This document shows, in pieces, positions 1 through 7,485 of a stretch of 64,000 bases of DNA. How positions within the stretch are numbered: position 1 is the stretch's first letter; each line of letters begins with the position of its first letter. The translations under genes were made by a program, and so were the position numbers. Below the pieces are notes generated by a model that was not told where the DNA came from, did not search any database, and saw nothing but the letters and a program-made list of their open reading frames with translations. Source of the stretch: Sunxiuqinia sp963678245 (GTDB taxonomy: Bacteria > Bacteroidota > Bacteroidia > Bacteroidales > Prolixibacteraceae); the NCBI GenBank assembly GCA_965140765.1, contig OZ223309.1:868001-932000 (forward strand), in the 5' to 3' direction.

Positions 1-841
1 TTGAGTTGTCAAAGCAACGGTCGTATAGGCGATCATAGATTACCTGGTAACGTTCTATATCGCTATAAAGCTGAGGACAGTGGTCAATCATGACAACTTT
101 TGGTCGGAAGCCTATTTTTTTTTCAAATGCAGTCATGTATACATTGATAACATCCATCCATTTTATTGTTTGGTTTGTGGTAATATGAAAAGTTTCTCCA
201 AAAGCCTTGGGATTTCCAATTAGGCGTGCAATACAATTGGAAACATCAAAACCATATGTAAGTGTTGTCGTATGAGTCATTATATCTTTAGGAACTACAA
301 CAGATCGTCCTTTCAAAGCGCGCTGAATAAAAGTGTCTTTATCTAACACACCAAGCTGCAACCGATTACTGCTATATGTTATGTAAGGTCTAATAATGGT
401 ATAATTTTTTTCTCCTGAACGGTTAAGAATATCCTCTTGACGAGCCTTTTTTAAGGCATATTCATCTGTTTTCAAATATTTATCGTCAGAGACAACATCG
501 AGTAACCTGGGCGATGTTTCTTTAATAACTGGAGAATCAGCATAAACACGAGAAGTACTAAGCAGAAAATATTGATCTGTATGATCAAGATATTGTTTAT
601 ATCTTTTTTCAAACTCTGCTGTAGAGTATGTCATGAAATCAATAATTGCAGTATAACGTTTTTCTGATAAAATATTCGAGATAAAATCAATATTATGGGC
701 ATTGCCCTGTAAGTAGTTTATATTCTCACAATTGTTACGCTGTTTGCGTGACGTAACATCAACGCGATATTTTTGATCTGCAAGAATTTTAACAAGGTGG
801 ACACCCATTGCTCCGGTTCCTCCTAATACTAGGATATTCAT
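1..841 (-). CDS. NAD-dependent epimerase/dehydratase family protein, 3' end outside the window
   Basis: The reading frame is open from the ATG at 841 to the window edge, so about 280 residues of the N-terminal part are visible. It begins MNILVLGGTGAMG, a Rossmann nucleotide-binding glycine motif (GGTGAMG). A Ser-rich strand (LLSTSRVYA) and a YxxxK pair (YALKK) follow, which is the catalytic layout of extended short-chain dehydrogenases. Such enzymes epimerise, dehydrate or reduce nucleotide sugars in the cytoplasm. The stop codon is only 11 bases from the next minus-strand gene, a pyruvyl transferase-like enzyme, so the two probably share an operon and a polysaccharide pathway. The exact sugar substrate cannot be told. 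An isoflavone-reductase-like or RNA-binding member of the same fold is a less likely alternative. Confidence 0.85.
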   Translation of the reverse strand, partial: MNILVLGGTGAMGVHLVKILADQKYRVDVTSRKQRNNCENINYLQGNAHNIDFISNILSEKRYTAIIDFMTYSTAEFEKRYKQYLDHTDQYFLLSTSRVYADSPVIKETSPRLLDVVSDDKYLKTDEYALKKARQEDILNRSGEKNYTIIRPYITYSSNRLQLGVLDKDTFIQRALKGRSVVVPKDIMTHTTTLTYGFDVSNCIARLIGNPKAFGETFHITTNQTIKWMDVINVYMTAFEKKIGFRPKVVMIDHCPQLYSDIERYQVIYDRLYDRCFDNS

Positions 842-852
842 GGCAGTATTAT

Positions 853-1968
853 TTAATCTTCTATTGAGTTTTTTAAATATTTCAAACAATCCTCCCTATC
901 TACCTGTACCAATTTTGTTATATGAGTATAGTCAATCGGCTTGTAGAGAGCTGCGTCTTGAAACTTATATAGCCGGTTCATTAAACCATAGTGTTTTAAA
1001 AGATCATAAATCCTAGAATTTTGAGATTTTTTATCATCATCCTTAAATCGTAAAAATTCAATAAAGTTTTTCTCCATTATAATGGAAATTGTTGTCGCAT
1101 GGAAAGAATCAGTACAGACGAAAGAGGACTTGGCAATCAGTTTTATAAACTCATAAGGACCAGCTTTTTTGTATGTTGTTCCATTAGGAAAATTGATATT
1201 AGGATTCTCCAACGAAGGAATAATAATAACTTTTTTAATTCCCAATTTTAGTTTTATGCTTTCGATATCTTTTTCTCTATAGCTTTCTTTTCCAACAAAG
1301 TAACATAGCATATATTTATTGGGTATTTCAAATTCAATTTTAGCATTTTCTGAAAAATTTTGCCAATGATTCTTGTTTAATAAAAATGTAGGATCAATTA
1401 CTTGTCTTACATCAGTACGGTTTAATAGTTTTTTTAATACACCGACAGCTGATTCTTCACGCACACTTATGTGTTTAAATTTCGAAAGAAGTACCTTGAT
1501 TTCTTCCTTTTTGTCTTCAGGGAAATCCTTAGTTCCCATGCTGGATGCGTAAGCGATTCGCTTCACAGATCCGGCGAAAGATAAGAAATAAAAGGGATTG
1601 TAAGAGTGGTAACAATTCCATATTTGATCACTTCCTGTAATAAAAACATCGACTTCTTTCAGTAATTCTTCATACTGCTTTTGAGAGGATAGGGAATGTA
1701 TATTGTAGTTTGCTTTGTTGAATGATTGAATTTTTTTTCGGTTCGCTTTTTTGTTATAAACTATGTATAGGATATTTTTAGTTATCTGTTTTGGTAGTCT
1801 TATAATTGTTTTGATTTTAGCCGAGACTTTGAAATCAGAGAGACTGAAATAGGGTAAAAAACAAACTTCATAGTCAACTTCTTCTTCTAACTTTTTGTGT
1901 AATGCATATGATTGAAGACTGGTGCCGAAATTTCCTTTGCCAAGCCATGTTATCAGGCATATTTTCAT
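853..1968 (-). CDS. Polysaccharide pyruvyl transferase family protein
   Basis: This 371-residue protein looks like the WcaK/CsaB family, which uses phosphoenolpyruvate to add ketal pyruvate to surface glycans. Visible marks are an N-terminal WLGKGNFGTSLQSYAL segment typical of the family, a central VFITGSDQIWN motif (residues about 108-118), and a late DSFHATTISIIMEK segment carrying the conserved His. Length fits the family. It starts at an ATG at 1968, five bases after the flippase stop, and ends 11 bases before the epimerase-like gene, so all three look co-transcribed. Family knowledge supports pyruvylation, but many Bacteroidota members are only assigned by domain, so the acceptor is unknown. 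Confidence 0.85.
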   Translation of the reverse strand: MKICLITWLGKGNFGTSLQSYALHKKLEEEVDYEVCFLPYFSLSDFKVSAKIKTIIRLPKQITKNILYIVYNKKANRKKIQSFNKANYNIHSLSSQKQYEELLKEVDVFITGSDQIWNCYHSYNPFYFLSFAGSVKRIAYASSMGTKDFPEDKKEEIKVLLSKFKHISVREESAVGVLKKLLNRTDVRQVIDPTFLLNKNHWQNFSENAKIEFEIPNKYMLCYFVGKESYREKDIESIKLKLGIKKVIIIPSLENPNINFPNGTTYKKAGPYEFIKLIAKSSFVCTDSFHATTISIIMEKNFIEFLRFKDDDKKSQNSRIYDLLKHYGLMNRLYKFQDAALYKPIDYTHITKLVQVDREDCLKYLKNSIED

Positions 1969-1973
1969 GCTTT

Positions 1974-3509
1974 TTAATATTTTAAAATGGTTTGAATTTG
2001 AGTGCCTATTGCCCCTCTTATTTTTAATCGCCAGTCTTTATTTAAGCCGATATAATACATAGATATACTTGAAATTAGTATGCTAATAAGAAATGTTAAT
2101 ATCGAAAAAATAAGACCATGGGGTATGTTGTGTTTAAAAAGATATGATATTACTGATGAAATTGTGATAATAGAGAATGTTGGGATAACAACCTTTTTTG
2201 TATATGTTATTATTTCAAGTCCAATTAGGCTACTCACAATCAATAGGCGAACGACAAACATTATAAGATTAGCACCTATCGCCACTATATATACTGAATA
2301 TGGAGCACCTCCCATCTTTAATACAATCCATGCGACTAGGAAAATCAGAATCTGAATTGATCCTAGTGTCAATTCATAAACTTTCATCCGACCAGGTGCT
2401 CTAGCAGCAGTTGTTAAAGGAAGACTTATGGAATTAATAAGCACTTCGACTAATGCTAGTCGGGTAAATAAGATAGCTTCAGGAGGGGGGGTGTTTAGCC
2501 ATATATTTAAGATAGTATCCATCTCTAAAAACATTGGTAATGCAAATACCCACATAAGGAAAAATGTCATTGTAGAACCGTTAAAGATAAGTTTAAACAT
2601 TCCTTCTTTATCTCCTGATGAGTAACTTTTTATAATGGAAGGATATAATCCAACATTAAAGTTGCTGGAAAAAATATTGATTTTGTTACTCGCGTTTATT
2701 GCTATTGCCCTTGCGGCTACCACTACAGGATTAAAGGACTGGTTTAAGAGAATAGTGATAGCTTGGTTACGGGTCACTGTTGATACTTGTCCAAATAGAG
2801 TCCAACTTGTAAAGTTTAATATTTGCTTAAAGAGAGCTTTATCCCAATAAAACTCTTTGAACTGACATTCCTGATATTTTTTTAAACATACCGCAACGTA
2901 GCTAAACAAGTTAATATTAGAGACAATAAACAATAAAACACCATAAAGTTTCAATTTGTCGGATGGGATATATATTAATAACAATACTATTCCAAGCTTT
3001 AAAAATGCCTCAAGAATTGATATATAGGCATAGATATGCATGTCTTCGTGCGCAATGATAATAGCCATGAAAGGTGTGGCAAGCATTGTGCCTATAAAGG
3101 TGAAGATTGAAAAATGAAAAAGAAAGATCGCGGCATCATATCTTGCTGGAGGTATTTTAAGGTGCTCTTCAACGTACCACATTCCAATAGTTTCCAGCAG
3201 GACAACTGCAATAACGGCTATTGCAAAATAAATAATCAGATTGACGCTAAAAGTCTTTTTGAGTTTTTCGGTGTCATTTTTTCCTAATGCAAAGGAAAAG
3301 AATCGCTGAGTGGCAGAGGCCATGGTACCACTCAAAAATGAAAATAGCATAACAAGTCCGCCAATCACATTATAGATACCATAATCTTCTATTCCTAGGT
3401 TTTCCAATATGACTCGAACGGTGTATAGACCTACTAGTAGAATAAGTATTTGCCGGATATAAAGCATTCCGGTATTTTTTGCTATACGTTTATTATCAGA
3501 AGGTGACAT
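1974..3509 (-). CDS. Polysaccharide biosynthesis flippase (Wzx-like, MATE/MVF superfamily)
   Basis: This is a 511-residue, very hydrophobic protein with about 12-14 predicted membrane segments. Its N-terminus (KNTGMLYIRQILILLVGLYT, followed by an LGIEDYGIYN motif) is typical of oligosaccharide flippases of Bacteroidota capsule and O-antigen clusters. Such proteins turn undecaprenyl-diphosphate-linked repeat units across the inner membrane. The ATG at 3509 is the first in frame. It lies five bases upstream of the pyruvyl transferase-like gene, which supports an operon. A gap of about 270 bases containing a hairpin-forming repeat separates it from ugd. The transported repeat unit cannot be inferred. 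Confidence 0.9.
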   Translation of the reverse strand: MSPSDNKRIAKNTGMLYIRQILILLVGLYTVRVILENLGIEDYGIYNVIGGLVMLFSFLSGTMASATQRFFSFALGKNDTEKLKKTFSVNLIIYFAIAVIAVVLLETIGMWYVEEHLKIPPARYDAAIFLFHFSIFTFIGTMLATPFMAIIIAHEDMHIYAYISILEAFLKLGIVLLLIYIPSDKLKLYGVLLFIVSNINLFSYVAVCLKKYQECQFKEFYWDKALFKQILNFTSWTLFGQVSTVTRNQAITILLNQSFNPVVVAARAIAINASNKINIFSSNFNVGLYPSIIKSYSSGDKEGMFKLIFNGSTMTFFLMWVFALPMFLEMDTILNIWLNTPPPEAILFTRLALVEVLINSISLPLTTAARAPGRMKVYELTLGSIQILIFLVAWIVLKMGGAPYSVYIVAIGANLIMFVVRLLIVSSLIGLEIITYTKKVVIPTFSIITISSVISYLFKHNIPHGLIFSILTFLISILISSISMYYIGLNKDWRLKIRGAIGTQIQTILKY

Positions 3510-3639
3510 CTACTTATTATTACTTGATAGGGGGATTAATATGCAAAAAAGGGTAGTTGAAAATATTTAAATTGAGAAGCCTCAGCTATCGCACGAATTC
3601 TTTCTTGTGGTGTGTATGAATAACCACGCGATACAACCG

Positions 3640-3765
3640 CACGGGAGCCGAGGCTTTTGGCCTGTTGCCGAAGTTGGGGAGTTGGCTGTGTCCAAGTGAT
3701 GAGCTCGTTATTGCGAAGCAATCTCTTTTGGAGAGAGATTGCTTCGTCGTATCTCCTCGCAATGA
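3640..3765. repeat. Intergenic repeat fragment with a 13-bp perfect hairpin next to the 3' end of ugd
   Basis: Positions 3714-3726 (CGAAGCAATCTCT) and 3734-3746 (AGAGATTGCTTCG) form a perfect 13-bp stem with a 7-base loop. Outside it, ATTGCG near 3709 and CGCAAT near 3758 extend the symmetry. The left part (about 3643-3682) resembles the 3' end of the longer repeats at 5456 and 7088 (a cctgttgccgaagttgggg-like string). A related unpaired copy, TCATTGCGAGCAAAGCAATC, lies near 7264. The hairpin sits between the convergent-free ends of two minus-strand genes and could stop transcription from ugd. It looks like a REP/MITE-type dispersed palindrome. Confidence 0.7.
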
Positions 3766-3775
3766 TGGTTGTTTG

Positions 3776-5230
3776 CTATCCTTTCCCGATGCTACTCAGC
3801 TCAAAGCCGATGGCAGCCAGGTTGTCCCGGTCAAGGATATTTCGTCCGTCGAATACGAAAGCCGGTTTTAGCATTTGCTTGTAGATTTGTTGCCAGTCGT
3901 AGTTTTTAAACTCGTCCCATTCGGTGAGGATAGCTATGGCGTGGGCGTTGGTGATGGCTTCGTATGGTTCGTGGTGAACGGTGACAAGATTTTTGATTTC
4001 TTCTGTTGTTAGAGCAGTGGAGACGCCCTGCAGGGCGTCTGTACGGCGATTTTTTTGAAGATACTCGAGATCGGCCAGGATACGATCTTCGGTGACCTGT
4101 GGGTCGTACACATGAATTTCGGCATGATCTTGCAGGAGCTCGTCAGCAACATAAATGGCAGCGGACTCGCGGGTATCGTTGGTGTCTTTTTTAAAGGCCC
4201 AGCCCAGGAAGGCGATTTTCTTTCCGGATACGGTATTGAACAGGCTATCGATAATCTGCTTGGCAAAGCGGTGTTTCTGGTAGTCGTTGAGCTTAACCAC
4301 CTGTTCCCAATATTCGGCTACCTCGGGCAGGTTAAAATGGTGGCAGAGGTATACCAGGTTTAAAATGTCCTTCTGAAAACAAGAGCCTCCAAAGCCCACC
4401 GATGATTTCAGGAATTTCGAACCGATACGGGTATCCATTCCAATGGCACGGGCCACTTCATCGACATCTGCTCCTGTACGTTCGCACAAGGATGAGATGG
4501 AGTTGATGCTGGAAATGCGCTGTGCCAAAAAGGCATTGGCGGTTAACTTGGATAGTTCGGATGACCAGATGCGGGTAGTAAGGATTTTTTCACGAGGAAT
4601 CCAGTTAGCATAGATGTTGGCTAAAGCCCGCTCGGCTTGTTTTCCGGCTTCGGTGTCTTCGCTACCAATGAGTACCCGGTCGGCATTGTGCAGGTCGGGA
4701 ATGGCTGTTCCTTCGGCCAAAAACTCAGGATTGGAAAGCACTGCAAATTGCGGAGGTGTTCCTTCCTTTCCCTTGGCATTGTCTAAGATGGTTCGAATAG
4801 CTTGCGCAGTGCGAACGGGGAGGGTCGACTTCTCAACGACAATTTTATTGCCGGAAGATACTTGGGCGATCTGACGAGCGCATAACTCTACGAATTTCAG
4901 GTCGGCCGCCATGCCTTTACCTACCCCATAGGTTTTGGTGGGCGTGTTCACCGAAATGAAAATCATTTCCGACTCCTTGATGGCTGTTTCCACATCGGTG
5001 GAGAAGAACAGGTTGCGACCACGGGCTTCGGCAACTACCTCGGGTAATCCGGGTTCGTATACGGGTAACTTGCTGAGGTCTTCATCATTCCAGTCGGCAA
5101 TCCGTTGTGGGTTGATGTCAACGACCGTTACTTTGATGTGTGGGCATTTTTGAGCAATGACTGCCATGGTTGGCCCACCGACATACCCTGCACCAATGCA
5201 GGTAATTTTTGTTATTTCTGTTGGGAACAT
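3776..5230 (-). CDS. ugd: UDP-glucose 6-dehydrogenase
   Basis: The 484-residue product oxidises UDP-glucose twice with NAD to give UDP-glucuronate, a precursor of acidic surface polysaccharides. Visible evidence: an N-terminal dinucleotide site CIGAGYVGGP (residues 11-20), the STLPVRTA segment, the SSELSKLTANAFLAQRISS helix with the active-site Lys near 228, and GFGGSCFQKD with the nucleophilic Cys at 284. FLGWAFKKDTNDTRES marks the C-terminal UDP-binding domain. Length and details such as the FPTEITKI N-terminus fit the longer, eukaryote-like UGDH branch common in Bacteroidota. The ATG at 5230 is clear. It is flanked on both sides by repeat-rich gaps, so it may be its own transcription unit within the polysaccharide cluster. 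Confidence 0.96.
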   Translation of the reverse strand: MFPTEITKITCIGAGYVGGPTMAVIAQKCPHIKVTVVDINPQRIADWNDEDLSKLPVYEPGLPEVVAEARGRNLFFSTDVETAIKESEMIFISVNTPTKTYGVGKGMAADLKFVELCARQIAQVSSGNKIVVEKSTLPVRTAQAIRTILDNAKGKEGTPPQFAVLSNPEFLAEGTAIPDLHNADRVLIGSEDTEAGKQAERALANIYANWIPREKILTTRIWSSELSKLTANAFLAQRISSINSISSLCERTGADVDEVARAIGMDTRIGSKFLKSSVGFGGSCFQKDILNLVYLCHHFNLPEVAEYWEQVVKLNDYQKHRFAKQIIDSLFNTVSGKKIAFLGWAFKKDTNDTRESAAIYVADELLQDHAEIHVYDPQVTEDRILADLEYLQKNRRTDALQGVSTALTTEEIKNLVTVHHEPYEAITNAHAIAILTEWDEFKNYDWQQIYKQMLKPAFVFDGRNILDRDNLAAIGFELSSIGKG

Positions 5231-5716
5231 ATTTGTGTATTTTTAGTTGTTGAGTTTCAAGTTCAAATTTTTGAGTCGTCTGTTGTTGGTTCACTTGCGT
5301 GAGTATTTTGTTTCTAGTGTTTTACCCCTATATCCCCTGAAAGGGACTTTGGGTTTGGCTAAGATTGCTTTAGCTCGTCATCCTGAACTTGTTTCAGGGT
5401 CTTTCAGCTGATTGCTCTGCCTGTTTGGTTATCTGATCGTCTGCATATCTATAAATCTTGTTGCTTGCGTTGGGACGTTGTCCCAAAACCCATTTCATTT
5501 CTTTTCCTTAGATGAAAAGAAACGAAACAAAGAAAAATCAAGTCAAACCGAACCCTCGGGCGGGCGTTTTGACGGCCTTCGCGCTTTTCGCCTGTTGGCG
5601 AAGTGGGGGATTAGCGTCGATCTGAAAATCCGAATATCTATAAATCTTTATTCTAGTATCTTGGATCTATTATCTAATATCTTTGACTTGAATTGCTCTA
5701 AGCATTCATTCTCTCC
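5231..5716. other. Gene-free, repeat-rich gap between wzz and ugd
   Basis: No supported gene. It contains, in order, a CCCCTGAAAGGGACTTTGGG-type string (about 5333-5352) and a short inverted repeat CCTGAACTTGTTTCAGG (5382-5398) inside a GCTCGTCATCCTGAA context that recurs at about 6965. The long repeat of about 150 bases starting near 5456 follows. An AT-rich tract (about 5630-5695) of repeated ATCTATAAATC/ATCTTGGATC words recurs at about 7400-7455. One frame is open for 192 codons on the plus strand, but it overlaps the end of wzz and has no recognisable protein content. Confidence 0.6.
5456..5615. repeat. Dispersed intergenic repeat, copy 1 (about 155 bp)
   Basis: The stretch from TTGTTGCTTGCGTTGGG to GGCGAAGTGGGGGA is nearly identical to 7088-7244. 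It is built from palindromic blocks: GGGACGTTGTCCC, TTCTTTTC...GAAAAGAA, and CTTCGC...GCGAAG. No open frame is shared by the copies, and no transposase or terminal duplication is visible, so this is a non-autonomous or structural repeat rather than an insertion sequence. Comparable strings are common between genes in Bacteroidota genomes as far as I recall. Confidence 0.75.
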
Positions 5717-6844
5717 TTACTCGTTCCAGCGTTGTTTGACGGTGCTCAAAAATTGCCGTCCGAAAACGATGCCTATGCCAACGATTCCACCCAGGAAAAT
5801 CCAGATAAAAAGGATGAGTGGTCGATTGGGTTTTGATTTTTGCAAGGGGACGCGCACCGGTTCTACAATAGTAAGTACCGGCGCATCTTCTTTCACTTTT
5901 ATTTGCGCTTGCTCCAATTGTTTGGCCAGTTCAGAATACACCGAAAAGGCAATGTTGTATTCACTTTGCAGGCGTTCGACTTCCGTTTGAGCCATGGCCG
6001 AGGATACATTTTTATTTTGATCGCGAAAGCGGGCCAACCGTTTCTGAGTCTCTAAAAACTCTTCTTTCTTTTCCTGGTAACGATCTTTGATAAAGTCGAG
6101 CTGCTCCTGTGCTTTTTGAATCCGGTAGGTGGTGATGTATTTCTGCAAAAGAATTTGCGCTGTATGGGCTACCTGAGCTGCTAACCAAGCATCAGGAAAG
6201 TTAGTCGAAAGGGTCAGAATCCCTTCTTTATCATTGATGTCAAGAGAAATTTGGGAGTTTAATGCTTCTAATACCTGATTTTCTTTCGCCGTGAGCGTTA
6301 TAATTTGCTTGTCGGTGTTGCTTGTTGGTTGTTGGTCTTCAGTTGTCGGTTTTAGAGCACCGATGATGACCCCGGGTAATCCGATTGTATATTTTTTGAC
6401 ATTGCTCAATACACCTGCTTTTTTGTATTCGGTGTAATATTCGAATAAGGTAACTGGTTGATTGAGTCCGTCAATTTGAAAGCTGCTGTTCATTAATTCG
6501 AGTCGAAAGGGAACTGACTGCATAATTTTCGGATAGACCATGGGGGAGAGCGTTTCTGTTCCGCTGCTCATATCCATGTTGAATCCGGCCATTGCTGCCA
6601 GCGAGGATAAGCCTCCCAGTTTTGATCCTCCGGACTGTGCACTTTGCGGAACCATGGTTGTTTGTACCGTGTATTCCTTGGGGCTGAGTATGGCGATAAG
6701 CAGTCCCAGTACCGCACCAATAAGGATATACGTGATGATTATACGACGGCCATCCCAAAGGTGTTTTGCCAGAGCAATCAAGTCGATTTCGTCGTTGTTG
6801 GCTGATGACTGTTGTGTGGGTGTGTTTTCTTGATTTGTTGTCAT
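5717..6844 (-). CDS. Wzz-type chain-length determinant / polysaccharide co-polymerase
   Basis: This 375-residue inner-membrane protein has the Wzz layout. A short cytoplasmic N-terminus begins DEIDLIALAKHLWDGRR, followed by a first membrane segment (about residues 34-54), a long periplasmic domain with coiled-coil character (about 210-310, QEQLDFIKDRYQEKKEEFLE), a Pro-rich PVRVPLQKSKPNRP stretch, and a second membrane segment (about 342-362). No C-terminal tyrosine-kinase domain is present. Family members set the length of O-antigen or exopolysaccharide chains together with a Wzy polymerase, which is not in the window. The ATG at 6844 is supported by the immediate start of the conserved domain. 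Its neighbours ugd and the SLBB exporters agree with this role. Confidence 0.9.
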   Translation of the reverse strand: MTTNQENTPTQQSSANNDEIDLIALAKHLWDGRRIIITYILIGAVLGLLIAILSPKEYTVQTTMVPQSAQSGGSKLGGLSSLAAMAGFNMDMSSGTETLSPMVYPKIMQSVPFRLELMNSSFQIDGLNQPVTLFEYYTEYKKAGVLSNVKKYTIGLPGVIIGALKPTTEDQQPTSNTDKQIITLTAKENQVLEALNSQISLDINDKEGILTLSTNFPDAWLAAQVAHTAQILLQKYITTYRIQKAQEQLDFIKDRYQEKKEEFLETQKRLARFRDQNKNVSSAMAQTEVERLQSEYNIAFSVYSELAKQLEQAQIKVKEDAPVLTIVEPVRVPLQKSKPNRPLILFIWIFLGGIVGIGIVFGRQFLSTVKQRWNE

Positions 6845-7485
6845 ATTGGTTATCTGTTATCGTGCGTTCGTTTTTTCTTGATATCCGCTAATAGGGGACT
6901 GTTGGTTCTAGTGCTTTATATTTAATGCTTTATAGGTGACCTTGGTTTTGCTAAGGTTGCTTTGGCTCGTCATCCTGAATTTGTTTCAGGATCTGCTGGC
7001 GAGATGCTCCATCCAGATGTAAGCAAAAAGCTCCGAACCATTTCTCCTTCTTTTTAAGGAGGAGTCCCCAAACGTAGTGCCGGGGGAGGTTGTTGCTTGC
7101 GTTGGGGCGTTGCCCCAAACCTCATTTCTTTTCCTTAGATGAAAAGAAACGAAACAAAGAAAAAATCAAGTCAACCCGAACCCTGGGCCGGGCGTTTTGA
7201 CGGACCTTCGCGTTTTTCACTTTTCGGTGAAGTGGGGGAGTTGATTGTCACATGCTATAGCTCGTCATTGCGAGCAAAGCAATCTTTCAGCGGTTTACTG
7301 GTATCTCACCCTCTTGGCTCTTGGTTCTTTATTCTTGGATCTAAAGTCTAATTAGCTAACGTCTTGTTTTTCATCTGGTTACTCTGCCTATCCGGTCATC
7401 CGATTATCTATAAATCTTGATTCTAGCATCTTGGTTCTTGTATCTAGGTCTAATATCTTAAATCTGGATATCCGGCTTCTGTTGT
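6845..7485. other. Gene-free, repeat-rich gap between the first SLBB exporter and wzz
   Basis: No supported gene in 641 bases. It holds a second copy of the CCTGAATTTGTTTCAGG inverted repeat (6974-6990), the second long repeat (7088-7244), a TCATTGCGAGCAAAGCAATC string near 7264, and AT-rich ATCTTG/ATCTAG word repeats (about 7310-7455). The order of these elements mirrors that of the 5231-5716 gap, so the two gaps look like paralogous spacers. The long stretch and the repeats suggest that wzz and the SLBB gene have separate transcripts. Confidence 0.6.
7088..7244. repeat. Dispersed intergenic repeat, copy 2 (about 155 bp)
   Basis: This stretch matches 5456-5615 along its length with scattered substitutions: TTGTTGCTTGCGTTGGGGCG, then the TTCTTTTC/GAAAAGAA inverted pair, then a GGCGTTTTGACGG core, and a final CTTTTCGGTGAAGTGGGGG. 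Compensating changes in the first palindrome (GGGACGTTGTCCC in copy 1, GGGGCGTTGCCCC here) suggest that the hairpin itself is conserved. Confidence 0.75.

Noticed and set aside
5412..5990. 192-codon plus-strand frame across the wzz end and the repeat gap
   Set aside because: It overlaps wzz on the other strand, runs through the dispersed repeat, and shows no protein-like composition.
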